A stretch of DNA of 47,050 nt from an uncultured Flammeovirgaceae bacterium (lineage in GTDB: Bacteria; Bacteroidota; Bacteroidia; Cytophagales; Cyclobacteriaceae), in contig CAJWQD010000016.1 of assembly GCA_913045135.1 (NCBI GenBank), positions 1 through 47,050 on the forward strand, read 5' to 3'. A model generated the notes under the pieces. The model worked only from the letters and a program-made list of their open reading frames with translations, made no database searches and had not been told where the DNA came from. Positions within the stretch are counted from its first letter, which is position 1. Each line of letters opens with the position of its first letter. A program made the translations under genes and the position numbers. Of the stretch, positions 16,503 to 25,996 are shown piece by piece.

Positions 16503-17465
16503 TCAATCATTCAATTGCTCAATCACTTTAATATTGTTTATGGAGTCCGACATTGAAATTAATAAAGGTTCCAAATTTCTAATTGCTTTGGAAAAATGAT
16601 CAATTTGAAGTGAATAAGCATTTGAAGGCTCTAATAAAATTTCGTGAGTATCACTACCTTGCGACACAATAATGCAAGCCTCTTGATCAAGGCAATTAAA
16701 AGGATACTTGACACCGATTTTACCTTTTGATCCAAAAATATTTGCAACTTGAAAACGTTCCATTTGCGTTCCACAGGTAAAAGACGCAGAACCTTTTCTA
16801 AATTGAAGTATTCCAGAAGTCAATCGATCTATTTTCATTTCAGGGTCATATTCAGATAATCCTTTAACCTTAATAGGTTCTTCTTTAAAAAGCCATCTGG
16901 CTAAAGAAATAGCATAACATCCAATGTCATATAGACTTCCGCCTCCCATTTTTTTCTGATTTCGAATATTATATGGATCCAATTGGGCATAAGAAAAATG
17001 TGTCTGCAGATGAATCAACTCACCGATAGACCCTTGAGCAATCAATGCCTTAACTTTCTCCCATTGGGGGTGAAATTTATACATGAACGCTTCCATCACA
17101 CGCAATTCTGGATATTTTCGTTGCGTTTTATTGATTAACATCATTTCTGATGAATTCATCCCGATAGGTTTTTCGCAAAGAACATGTTTACCATCTTCAA
17201 GTGATTTTATAATCCATTCAACATGTAAATGGTTTGGCAAAGGAATATAGATAGCCTCAATGGTCGGATCTAATAGCATATCTTCATAGCTACCAAAAGC
17301 TTTCTTTATCTGAAATTGGTCTGCTACCGATTGTGCCCTGGATAAATAGCGAGAAGCAATCGCTTCTATACTACAAAATTTAGTCTGTATCATTGCGGGT
17401 ATAACTTTTTTGATCGCAATTTGGGCAGTACCTAAAATCCCCCAAGAAACTTTTTTGTTATCCAT
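16503..17465 (-). CDS. Gfo/Idh/MocA-family NAD(P)-dependent oxidoreductase
   Basis: The 320-residue protein has the N-terminal Rossmann motif WGILGTAQIAIKKVIPA (about 8-24), then YIPLPNHLHVEWIIKSLEDG and the signature HVLCEKPIG, whose Lys is the conserved catalytic residue. The C-terminal alpha/beta domain includes MGGGSLYDIGCYAISLARWLF, where the second catalytic Asp lies. The family oxidises sugars, inositols or related diols with NAD(P). The substrate here is not predictable. It is 45 bases downstream of the ALDH gene on the same strand, so the two probably form an operon that oxidises an alcohol or sugar derivative and an aldehyde. Confidence 0.92.
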   Translation of the reverse strand: MDNKKVSWGILGTAQIAIKKVIPAMIQTKFCSIEAIASRYLSRAQSVADQFQIKKAFGSYEDMLLDPTIEAIYIPLPNHLHVEWIIKSLEDGKHVLCEKPIGMNSSEMMLINKTQRKYPELRVMEAFMYKFHPQWEKVKALIAQGSIGELIHLQTHFSYAQLDPYNIRNQKKMGGGSLYDIGCYAISLARWLFKEEPIKVKGLSEYDPEMKIDRLTSGILQFRKGSASFTCGTQMERFQVANIFGSKGKIGVKYPFNCLDQEACIIVSQGSDTHEILLEPSNAYSLQIDHFSKAIRNLEPLLISMSDSINNIKVIEQLND

Positions 17466-17509
17466 TTAAATACATTGATATGGCAATTTTGAGATTTGCT
17501 ACTCAAAAG

Positions 17510-18931
17510 TCAAAACCACTTAATTGCCAAATTAATTAACTGTTGCTTTAGTTGATTGTAAGGAGGCATCAACCATTCTACCACTCCTGGAATATGCTGC
17601 CGATAAATAGCTCTTTGATTGGAAAATGCCATAAAACCAAACTTCCCATGCGAACTACCAATCCCACTATTATTGATACCCCCAAAAGGTAATTCATGGT
17701 TATAAAAATGCAAATCATTATTATTGATACAAACCCCTCCCGAGGTTGTATTTTGTAATATATAATTGATTTTAGATTGACTGCTGCTATAAATATAAAG
17801 GGCCAAAGGGTTCTCTTTAGAATTAATGTGGTCTATTGCTTCGTTAATGTCTTCAAAAACAATTATGGGAAGAATGGGGCCAAAGATTTCCTTTTGCATC
17901 AAATCAGTGTCCTCAGAAACATCAGTAATCAATGTAGGTTCGAAACTATTACTTTTTAGATCAGAATCTCCCCCATACACAATTTTAGATCCTTTGCGTA
18001 TTGCATCTTCAAGATAATCTATCAGCCGGAGATGATGTTGATCATTAATAATTTTTGTGTAATCTGGAGAGTTTTTAGAATTTTCACCATAAAAATCAAA
18101 TAAAACCTTTTTTGAGGCAGTTAAAAAGGCATTAAATTGACTATGATGAACGAAAACATAGTCTGGTGCAATACATATTTGTCCAGCATTCAAAAACTTT
18201 CCCCATATTATTCTTTTGGCCGCTATTTCTACATTTGCTGTTTGATCTACAATAGTTGGTGATTTTCCTCCGAGCTCTAAAGTAATAGAAGTTAAATTCT
18301 CTGCTGCCGCACGCATCACTATTTTACCTATTTCTGGCGATCCTGTAAAAAAGATGTGATTAAATGGAAGTTTTAGTAGGGCTGTACTTACATCGCTACC
18401 CCCTTCTATCACGGCAATCTCTACCTCATCAAAAAGGCTACTCAGCATTCGCTTAATCAATGCCGATGCATGAACCGTATGCTCAGAGGGCTTCAATATC
18501 ACGGTATTACCAGCGGCAATAGCAGAAACCAAAGGACAAATACTTAAATTGATGGGAAAATTCCAAGGTGAAATGATCAATACGTTTCCCTTAGCCTCAT
18601 ATTTAATTTTTGAGGAAGAGCCCGTAAAAACAAGTTTAGTCGACACTAGCTGATCTTGCATCCAATATTTAAGATTTTTGAGGGCATATTTAATTTCTGC
18701 TGTAACTGCATATATTTCACTCAAATCAACCTCAGAAGAACTTTTACCAAAATCGTCAAATAAAGCTTTTTGAATTTCCTTTCTGTAGGTTACCTCAACG
18801 GCCTTTAGTAGTTTTTTAAGTTTTGCTTTTCGTTGTTGTAAAGTAGATTTGCTAACAATTTTCTTATGCAGCAATTGCTTTTGAAAAAGAGAATTATAGC
18901 TTTCCGAAATGTCATTTTTGCTGCTTTTCAT
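17510..18931 (-). CDS. NAD(P)-dependent aldehyde dehydrogenase (class 3-like)
   Basis: The 473-residue enzyme oxidises an aldehyde to the carboxylic acid. The catalytic set is complete: Asn124 in SPWNFP, Glu219 in LELGGKSP, and the nucleophile Cys253 in NAGQICIAPDY. The cofactor loop is FTGSPEIGKIVM. The C-terminal INNNDLHFYNHELPFGGINNSGIGSSHG stretch and the hydrophobic tail after VEWLMPPY are typical of class 3 (fatty-aldehyde/coniferyl-aldehyde-type) members, many of which associate with membranes. Likely substrates are medium or long-chain or aromatic aldehydes; this is inference from subfamily features. It precedes the Gfo/Idh gene by 44 bases. Confidence 0.93.
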   Translation of the reverse strand: MKSSKNDISESYNSLFQKQLLHKKIVSKSTLQQRKAKLKKLLKAVEVTYRKEIQKALFDDFGKSSSEVDLSEIYAVTAEIKYALKNLKYWMQDQLVSTKLVFTGSSSKIKYEAKGNVLIISPWNFPINLSICPLVSAIAAGNTVILKPSEHTVHASALIKRMLSSLFDEVEIAVIEGGSDVSTALLKLPFNHIFFTGSPEIGKIVMRAAAENLTSITLELGGKSPTIVDQTANVEIAAKRIIWGKFLNAGQICIAPDYVFVHHSQFNAFLTASKKVLFDFYGENSKNSPDYTKIINDQHHLRLIDYLEDAIRKGSKIVYGGDSDLKSNSFEPTLITDVSEDTDLMQKEIFGPILPIIVFEDINEAIDHINSKENPLALYIYSSSQSKINYILQNTTSGGVCINNNDLHFYNHELPFGGINNSGIGSSHGKFGFMAFSNQRAIYRQHIPGVVEWLMPPYNQLKQQLINLAIKWF

Positions 18932-19103
18932 AGCTTTCCGATATTAAAAAAATAATAAAAAGATATTTCCAAAAAAGTTTTCAACGACCGCAAAAATCTG
19001 AAAAAAAACAAATTAATCAGGACTCATTTATATTTTCAAGATAAAGAATTACTTTTAAATTAAATCCCTTTTATAAACTTTTAAGACAGTCATCAATCCT
19101 TAC

Positions 19104-22100
19104 ATGATGACTTTCATAAAATCAGCCAAAATGAAAATCTCCTCGCAACTCACTTTCCTACTAATTTTGGTAACCTCAATAGCTACGTCACAAAAACTAG
19201 ATTTATCTAATTTTAAAAATCTAAACATAAGAAATATTGGACCTGCCAATATGAGCGGTCGTATCACAGCAATTGATGCGGTAATCTCTAATCCTAATTC
19301 TTTATTTATTGGTTCGGCGTCGGGAGGTGTATGGAAATCAGAAAATGGAGGAAGTTCATGGAAACCCGTTTTTGATGATCAGCCCACACAAAATATAGGT
19401 GCCTTAGTCATCCAACAGAGTAATCCCAACGTCATTTGGGTAGGTACAGGAGAAGGTAATCCTAGAAATTCTATGAGTTTAGGCATGGGTATTTTCAAAA
19501 GCTCAGACAATGGTGTTACTTGGAACCACATGGGACTTAGTGATACCAAAACCATTCATCGTATTAAAATTGATCCATCAAATCCAGAGGTAGTCTATGT
19601 CGGTGCTATGGGTGATCCCTTTATACCCGATGAGAACCGAGGATTATTTAAAACTATAAATGGAGGTCGCTCTTGGAAAAAAATTCTTTATACCAATGAT
19701 AAATCTGGCATTGCTGATTTAGTTATGGATCCTAAAAATCCTAATAAACTGATAGCCGCAATGTATGAGCACCGACGGACTCCTTATTATTTTACCTCAG
19801 GTGGCCCTGGTTCAGGTCTTTTTTTAACATTAGACGGTGGTGATTCTTGGAAAGAATTAATGCATACTGAAGGTATTCCAGAGGGTAATTTAGGGCGAAT
19901 TGGTCTTGCAATTGCTCAATCTAATCCCAATCGTATCTATGCCAAAATTGAATCTGAAAAAAATGCACTTTATCGAAGTGATAACGGAGGTCAAAATTGG
20001 TACAAAATCAATGATAGTCCCAAATTCACCAATAACAGGCCTTTTTATTTTCAAGACCTTGGCGTAGATCCCAAAGACCCCGAACGCCTTTACAATATTT
20101 ATCAACCGCTTTCGGTAAGTTATGATGGTGGTATTTCATTTGACCCTGTTCCTATGATTCCCGCCGATGAAACAAAAGGAATCCATGCAGATTTTCATGC
20201 ATTTTGGGTAAATCCCAAAGATGCTAAACATTTTATTATTGGAGGGGATGGTGGAATAGGTATTACCAGAGATCATGGGGAGAGCTGGTACTTCCCTGAA
20301 ACAATTCCAGTAGCCCAGGTATACCATGTTGGCGTAGATCAAGACCGCCCTTATAACATATATGTGGGAATGCAAGATAATGGTAATTGGTCTGGGCCAG
20401 GCTACACTTGGAAGCGCGGGGGTATCCGTACCTTATATTGGCAATATTTGGTTGGGGGCGATGGGTTTTACATTGAACCAGACCTTGAAAATTCTCGATT
20501 TGGTTACGGAACTTCTCAAAACGGAAACCTATATCGGTATGATAAAGTAAGTGGTTACTACAATAGTATCAAACCACATAATGCTGTATCAGAAACTATT
20601 TTACGTTTCAACTGGAATGCTGCTCTCGCCAAAAATCCATTTAATTCGAATAGTTTATATTATGGTTCTCAATTTGTTCATAAAACAGCAGACAAAGGTG
20701 CCAGCTGGAAAATTATTTCTCCTGATCTAACTACTAACAATCCAAACCATCAAAAAGGTGACTATGGAGGACTGACTCTAGATATTTCAGGTGCAGAAAA
20801 CTATAATAGCCTTCTGACTATCGCTCCAAGCCCACTTGATAAAAATATAATTTGGACAGGATCAGACGATGGCCAAGTCCATATCACTAGAGATGGTGGT
20901 GCTACTTGGATTAATTTAAGTGGTCAAGTCCAAGAGATGCCTCATGAAAGTTGGATTGCTCAAATACAAGCTTCAAACTATGATCCGAGATCAGCTTGGA
21001 TGGTGGTTAACAATTACCGAAAAGGTGATTATCAACCTTATTTATTCAAAACAGATGATTTTGGTAAAAACTGGAAATCTTTATTAGACAATAAAGATGT
21101 CGAAGGATATACTTTAAGTGTTATTCAAGATCCCCAGGAGCCAAATCTGGTTTTTTTAGGTACTGAAGGTGGTCTTTGGGTAAGTATTGATGCTGGAGAT
21201 AATTGGGTTCAATTCAAGAATAAATTTCCATCCGTATCTACCATGGATCTGAAAATTCAAAATATTGAATCTGCACTTATCATAGGTACTTTTGGTCGTG
21301 CAGTTTGGATTTTAGACGACCTTTTAACTCTACGAGCAGCCGCAGGAAAGCATTTAAAAAGGGGATTGACAGCTTTAAAAATGAATGACGCCGTGCAAGT
21401 AAAGGGACTTTTCATAGCCCCTCCTGGAAATATTTGGACAGGATTTTATACAACCTTTGAAGGTGAAAATCGAAGTTTTCAAAAAGTAGAAATTCCTTAT
21501 TATTTAGGACCTTTAACGGACACTGCTAACTCTTTGCAGATACATATTTTTGATGATAAAGGAAATTCAATCCATTCTATTCAATCAAAACCCACTCAGA
21601 AGGGTTTAAATTATGCAAACTGGAAATTAGACCTCCCCTCAAATCATTTCTCAGATGCTAGGATTCAGGAGGGTGCCAGAGGAATTCCAGTACCCCCTGG
21701 CAATTACAAGGTCAAACTAAATTATCAACATTTTAAAGATTCTACCACACTCACTATTTTAGCAGATCCTCGATTTGAATTGACTCCAGATGTAGATAAA
21801 GTCCTATTCAAATATCAAAAAACCGTTGACTTTCAGGTACAGAAGCTAGCTGGTATTCTAGCTTCAATAGATACAAAGTTAAATAAGATAGATTCTTTGT
21901 TCAATCTGATTTCACAGGCTGAATCGATGGATCATATTATTCACCTCAATGCGATAAGAACATTAAAGTCAAACTTAAAAATCATACGTTCACATGGGCA
22001 AACTCCCAAACCAGTTAGACAACTTGGCGCTTGGCAAACCTCGATTGTAAGCCCTTATTCAAAAATAAATGATGTCCTGATGATAGCAAAGGCACGCACA

Positions 22101-22241
22101 AGACTTCCCTCGGAGTACGAGTGGTCATTACTTAAAGAAGCTACAAATTCGGTTGGAATGTTTGAAGAAGAAGTCCATCTATGGATTGAAAAAGAATGGA
22201 TTCCTTTTATAGAAATACTAAAAAAATCAGGCCTGAATTAA
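19104..22241 (+). CDS. Large exported beta-propeller protein with ten Asp-box (BNR) repeats
   Basis: The 1045-residue protein has a signal peptide (MKISSQLTFLLILVTSIATS; ATGs at 19104, 19107 and 19131 are possible starts, the last giving the most typical signal). About 700 residues of sialidase/VPS10-like propeller follow. Ten Asp-boxes are visible: ENGGSSW, DNGVTW, NGGRSW, DGGDSW, DNGGQNW, DHGESW, DKGASW, DGGATW, DFGKNW and DAGDNW. The conserved openings NIGPANMSGRITAID and GSASGGVWKSENGGSSW are typical of a widespread Bacteroidota family often annotated as 'glycosyl hydrolase' without proof. A beta-sandwich (VPPGNYKVKL) and a helical C-terminal part follow. I see no type IX sorting domain. 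Asp-boxes are structural, so catalysis should not be assumed. Confidence 0.9.
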   Translation: MMTFIKSAKMKISSQLTFLLILVTSIATSQKLDLSNFKNLNIRNIGPANMSGRITAIDAVISNPNSLFIGSASGGVWKSENGGSSWKPVFDDQPTQNIGALVIQQSNPNVIWVGTGEGNPRNSMSLGMGIFKSSDNGVTWNHMGLSDTKTIHRIKIDPSNPEVVYVGAMGDPFIPDENRGLFKTINGGRSWKKILYTNDKSGIADLVMDPKNPNKLIAAMYEHRRTPYYFTSGGPGSGLFLTLDGGDSWKELMHTEGIPEGNLGRIGLAIAQSNPNRIYAKIESEKNALYRSDNGGQNWYKINDSPKFTNNRPFYFQDLGVDPKDPERLYNIYQPLSVSYDGGISFDPVPMIPADETKGIHADFHAFWVNPKDAKHFIIGGDGGIGITRDHGESWYFPETIPVAQVYHVGVDQDRPYNIYVGMQDNGNWSGPGYTWKRGGIRTLYWQYLVGGDGFYIEPDLENSRFGYGTSQNGNLYRYDKVSGYYNSIKPHNAVSETILRFNWNAALAKNPFNSNSLYYGSQFVHKTADKGASWKIISPDLTTNNPNHQKGDYGGLTLDISGAENYNSLLTIAPSPLDKNIIWTGSDDGQVHITRDGGATWINLSGQVQEMPHESWIAQIQASNYDPRSAWMVVNNYRKGDYQPYLFKTDDFGKNWKSLLDNKDVEGYTLSVIQDPQEPNLVFLGTEGGLWVSIDAGDNWVQFKNKFPSVSTMDLKIQNIESALIIGTFGRAVWILDDLLTLRAAAGKHLKRGLTALKMNDAVQVKGLFIAPPGNIWTGFYTTFEGENRSFQKVEIPYYLGPLTDTANSLQIHIFDDKGNSIHSIQSKPTQKGLNYANWKLDLPSNHFSDARIQEGARGIPVPPGNYKVKLNYQHFKDSTTLTILADPRFELTPDVDKVLFKYQKTVDFQVQKLAGILASIDTKLNKIDSLFNLISQAESMDHIIHLNAIRTLKSNLKIIRSHGQTPKPVRQLGAWQTSIVSPYSKINDVLMIAKARTRLPSEYEWSLLKEATNSVGMFEEEVHLWIEKEWIPFIEILKKSGLN

Positions 22242-22245
22242 AAAC

Positions 22246-23703
22246 TTAACCTGGCGATTTAAGAACTGCCTCCACCTCTATTTCAACCATATAACCAGCT
22301 CCAACTAACTTGGCCTCTACCAGAGTGTTAGCTGGATTGATCCCTTTAAACCTTATTCCATGAGCTTTAGCTATTGGTTCCCAATCTTTTATGTTATTGA
22401 CGAATATCCGTGTCCTTACAACATCCTCTAAGGATCCACCAAATGATTCAAGGACAGATTCAATTTTATCAATTACAAAATGGGTTTGAGCTGCCCCATC
22501 TTTTCCTCCGATCATTTTTTGACCATGGGTAGCTGTCGTTCCCGAAATATGTATCCGATTCCCCTCCTTTACTGCCCTACTGTAACCTGCAAATTCCTCC
22601 CAAACCGTGCCACTAGATACTCTTGAGCGATCCTCCGCAAAATCAATGGGAACGTAAGACTTGGGAATATTCTCTAAATGATGACTTAAATCTCCAGAAG
22701 CAGTCAAGAAGGGTGGTTTTCGGTATTCATCTCCACAATCACCAGGGATAGGTATCAATAAATCTTGCGCTTCTATAATTTCAGAAATATCCGCCTCCGT
22801 AAATGTCAAGTCCAGCATTTTTTTATGCTCAGTTATGTACTCGCTTTGACCCAGTCTTGCACCTACAATTACGGCTGCTACGGATGAATCTTCTAGGATA
22901 AACCTACTAGCTACATTAGCTATAGAAACCCTATGTCGATCAGCAACCTTCTTAATAGATTCAAGCAAATTTTGGAATTTTTCCCATCCTCCAGAGATAT
23001 CGACAAATCGCTTATATTTCATTTCCGACCAAGTAGTCAATTCCTCTTGTAAAGGCTCTGCCTTACCGATCCATTTTTGTGTCAAAAAACCACCGGCCAG
23101 CGTCCCGTATGCCAATATTTTGACACCGTATTTTTCACAGACTTCAGTCATCTCACCAAAGGCTCTTTGATCAATTAATGAATGACAAACCTGATTACTT
23201 ATTAAATGAATACCTGAAGCACAAGCCATCCTTAAATGAGCGGAATCGAAGTTAGTTACCCCTAAGTGATGAATCAAACCTTCCTTTCTCAATTCATTAA
23301 GATAAAACAAAGCATCTAACCAACTTGGATCTGGATAATACCAAGCATGAAATTGCATTAAATCAATTCTGGATTCCTTCATTCTGTCTAATGCCGATTG
23401 TACAGCTTTTCTGACAACTTCACGATTTATTTTGCCTGGCTTTGGTACCCACTTGGTGAATAATTGAACATGATTACCAAGAACATTATTCTTTTTAAAA
23501 TGTCCAGTAATCAATTCACTAGATCCATAATGATCGGCCATGTCAAATGAAGTAAATCCTGCCCTTACATAAGACTCCATAGATTGCGATGTTATGACAG
23601 GGTCAAGTACACCTACATTTCGTTCTATATCTGCTATTTGCCATAATCCAATGATAATACGCGAAATATTTAATCCAGATGCCAATTGATATATATTTTC
23701 CAT
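22246..23703 (-). CDS. Aldo/keto reductase fused to a C-terminal Rid (RidA/YjgF) domain
   Basis: The 485-residue protein has two domains. Residues 1-320 are an aldo/keto reductase barrel with the full catalytic tetrad Asp54, Tyr59 (FDMADHYGS), Lys84 (FTKWVPK) and His119 (MQFHAWYYP). After a linker, residues 362-485 form a Rid domain (GNRIHISGTTATHG ... SLEDVVRTRIFV ... YMVEIEVEAVL). The arginine that RidA uses for imine hydrolysis (Arg105 in PARSCVEV) is Asn459 here (PANTLVEA), so classical imine deaminase activity is doubtful. One chain may reduce a carbonyl or imine and bind or hydrolyse a reactive intermediate. It follows the APC permease by 2 bases, suggesting metabolism of the imported compound. 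Confidence 0.92.
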   Translation of the reverse strand: MENIYQLASGLNISRIIIGLWQIADIERNVGVLDPVITSQSMESYVRAGFTSFDMADHYGSSELITGHFKKNNVLGNHVQLFTKWVPKPGKINREVVRKAVQSALDRMKESRIDLMQFHAWYYPDPSWLDALFYLNELRKEGLIHHLGVTNFDSAHLRMACASGIHLISNQVCHSLIDQRAFGEMTEVCEKYGVKILAYGTLAGGFLTQKWIGKAEPLQEELTTWSEMKYKRFVDISGGWEKFQNLLESIKKVADRHRVSIANVASRFILEDSSVAAVIVGARLGQSEYITEHKKMLDLTFTEADISEIIEAQDLLIPIPGDCGDEYRKPPFLTASGDLSHHLENIPKSYVPIDFAEDRSRVSSGTVWEEFAGYSRAVKEGNRIHISGTTATHGQKMIGGKDGAAQTHFVIDKIESVLESFGGSLEDVVRTRIFVNNIKDWEPIAKAHGIRFKGINPANTLVEAKLVGAGYMVEIEVEAVLKSPG

Positions 23704-23705
23704 CT

Positions 23706-25190
23706 TTATTCCTCAGGTAAAACTTTAAATCTTTCAAGTCTTTTTGGATTATTTTGACCAAATTTCGACCACTTTACAAAAAACAAATAACTTGCTAAAG
23801 CCATAACAATAATCCAAACCAGAGTTGAATGAAAAAACCATTGGGTTACTTGAGCAGTCATATCTTTGTAAATATTTATTATGAGAAAACCAGTCAAAAA
23901 TAAAGAACCTAACCACCCAATCCATAATTGTAATCGTCTATTTTTAACTACGGAAATTTGATCTGCCAGCAAAGGATTTCTTTTTGGAAGCCAAATTAGT
24001 GCGATACAAATTAGTAAAAAGTTAATCAACATTGAAGTTACCATAATGTCAATACCCAAGAAAAAATCTCCTGCAAAATGAGCTCCTAATACGCCCAGGC
24101 TCGCTATTAATCCACCAACAGCAAGGGCTATATAGGGCGTCTTTTTTTTAGGGTGAATGCGAGAGATGAAAGCGGGAAATATACCGTCTTCTGCCCAAGC
24201 AAACATTAACCTAGATACTGATAGTAACATAGCAGGAAGATCATTGATTAAAGCGATAGAAGCACCGAGTAAAATCGCTACGCTCAGTTCTTTAGGTATT
24301 ACATAACTCAAAAGTCCGGGTGCACTGATATCTTTTTTAGCAGCTTCGGCCGCCACAAAGCTCCATGGAACAGTGTGATAAACGGCCCCAGTAAATAAAA
24401 AGTAAAATACGCTTACTAAAAAAACCGCTAATAAAATAGCCTTAGGCAAAGAATTAGTTGGATTTTTTGCTTCACTCCCTGCTTGTGATATTGAATCAAA
24501 ACCAATGAAACTCGAAAAAAGTAAAGCAGATGCTGAAAAGAAAATACGCCAATCAAAAGAGAAGTAAGTTGACTGAAAAATTCTATTTTCTTTAGCCTTG
24601 AGAGCAGTCGTAAAATCTTGACTATTGAAGGTAAACCCAGTGACAATTACAATAGCACCGAGTGCAAACGATAAGAACATCATAGGGAGCAACATACTCT
24701 GATAAGACTTAGCTCCTTTTATATTGATCCACACGAAATACCAAATTAAAAATAAGGCAAGACTAACTCTTACAAATGGTCTCTCAAGAATTAGAGATAC
24801 ATTTTCCCAACCCAAAGCAAGAGATATATCCCTAAGAAAAGGAATACATAAGTAGGCAATGACTCCAATAACAATACTCAGTCCAAACCATTGAGAGAAA
24901 CTCGCCACGAATCCAAGGTAAGGATTCAACCCTCGACTGACATAAATATAACTACCCCCAGCCCTGGGCATAGCAGAGGATAATATTGCATAAGCTAATG
25001 CGGCAAAAATCGCCGGAATAGCTGCAAATGCAAATGCAGGCAAAACATAAGGACCGATTCCAGGTACATTACGTTGAATCATAAATGGCACAACATTTAT
25101 GGATGCTCCCAACATAGAGCAAACTCCCGTTGCTGTAAGCGTCATTAAACCCATTTGACGTGATAACTTTGGCCTGTTTGGCTGTGACAT
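23706..25190 (-). CDS. APC-superfamily amino acid/amine permease
   Basis: The 494-residue protein has roughly 12 hydrophobic spans. The first membrane segment carries the unwound glycine-rich motif of APC transporters (ATGVCSMLGASINVVPF), followed by AMPRAGGSYIYVSRGLNPYLG, the family's conserved cytoplasmic signature. FIGFDSISQAGSEAKNPTNSL is another hallmark of amino acid/polyamine permeases. It should import an amino acid or amine by proton or sodium coupling. The ATG at 25190 overlaps the upstream gene's stop as TGATG, and the reductase-Rid gene begins 2 bases after its stop, so the three genes are very likely one operon. Confidence 0.93.
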   Translation of the reverse strand: MSQPNRPKLSRQMGLMTLTATGVCSMLGASINVVPFMIQRNVPGIGPYVLPAFAFAAIPAIFAALAYAILSSAMPRAGGSYIYVSRGLNPYLGFVASFSQWFGLSIVIGVIAYLCIPFLRDISLALGWENVSLILERPFVRVSLALFLIWYFVWINIKGAKSYQSMLLPMMFLSFALGAIVIVTGFTFNSQDFTTALKAKENRIFQSTYFSFDWRIFFSASALLFSSFIGFDSISQAGSEAKNPTNSLPKAILLAVFLVSVFYFLFTGAVYHTVPWSFVAAEAAKKDISAPGLLSYVIPKELSVAILLGASIALINDLPAMLLSVSRLMFAWAEDGIFPAFISRIHPKKKTPYIALAVGGLIASLGVLGAHFAGDFFLGIDIMVTSMLINFLLICIALIWLPKRNPLLADQISVVKNRRLQLWIGWLGSLFLTGFLIINIYKDMTAQVTQWFFHSTLVWIIVMALASYLFFVKWSKFGQNNPKRLERFKVLPEE

Positions 25191-25810
25191 CAAAAAATTG
25201 ATTTGGGGTAAAATTTATCTAAGTAATGAAAAAGAATATTTAATTTTGAATTTACAATATACCTATTACTCATTCCTTTTTGATGAGCGGTAATATTCCC
25301 AAAAATATCTACACTGGCAAATGAAGCATCATTACTTTCAAAATTTATCTCAGAATTAGAAATTTCATTATTCAGTGCATTCATTAATAGTACCTTAATC
25401 CCAATTCTTTGATCCTCATATATCTCTACAGGAAGATTGAATATTTTGAGATCTTTTCTTTCCGAATGCCTCATATTAACACTTAAGTTCAACCGCTGAT
25501 ATTCTTTGATACCCTCCAATCTACCAATGATTATAACATTTCCTTCATCAGGTTTGAGTGGCATAATTAAACTTTTTTTGTCTACTTTTAGTATTTGGAG
25601 AGCCGATGAATAGAAGTTAAAATTGACTTCGGAAACAACTTCATTTCGAGCATTTACTGCTTTAACAAAAATTTGATAATAGCCTTCTAAAGAAATTTCT
25701 ATTTCATCAGAAACAACTACGATTTCAAAAAGTTGCGCCCATGAACTTGAAACTATGCCCAACAACATGGCCCAAATAGAATATTGAATTTTACGAAAAG
25801 GGGCACACAT
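25190..25810 (-). CDS. Exported protein with Ig-like (Big_2-like) modules, first gene of the permease operon
   Basis: The 206-residue protein has an N-terminal signal (KIQYSIWAMLLGIVSSSWA). Two beta-rich modules follow: about 30-105 (GYYQIFVKAVNARNEVVSEV, then SALQILKVDKKSL) and about 130-190 (IGIKVLLMNALNNEISNSEI, then ASFASVDIFGNITAHQKG). The pattern of polar strands with an 'xVD..G.ItA...G' ending is that of bacterial Ig-like group 2 domains. The second module ends abruptly in a tail rich in aromatic and basic residues (LFHYLDKFYPKSIF), so the gene may be a truncated form of a longer secreted protein. It overlaps the permease start by one base. No enzymatic domain is visible. Confidence 0.7.
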   Translation of the reverse strand: MCAPFRKIQYSIWAMLLGIVSSSWAQLFEIVVVSDEIEISLEGYYQIFVKAVNARNEVVSEVNFNFYSSALQILKVDKKSLIMPLKPDEGNVIIIGRLEGIKEYQRLNLSVNMRHSERKDLKIFNLPVEIYEDQRIGIKVLLMNALNNEISNSEINFESNDASFASVDIFGNITAHQKGMSNRYIVNSKLNILFHYLDKFYPKSIF

Positions 25811-25996
25811 AAATGTTTTTCAAACAAATATTGTAAAGCTAAATAATGGAAAATTAAATGAACGCTTTTTAGTTGCTATATGTCACAAAAGAACTTATAA
25901 ATTCTGTTCATTTTATATTTCTCAGCTTTTTTCGATATCAGGTTAAACTAAATCTTATAATTTTTCGAACATCATAACTTTTACAAAAAATTAAAA

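Noticed and set aside
19104-22241. Calling the Asp-box protein a sialidase
   Set aside because: Asp-boxes are structural. The arginine triad and Tyr/Glu nucleophile pattern of sialidases could not be recognised.
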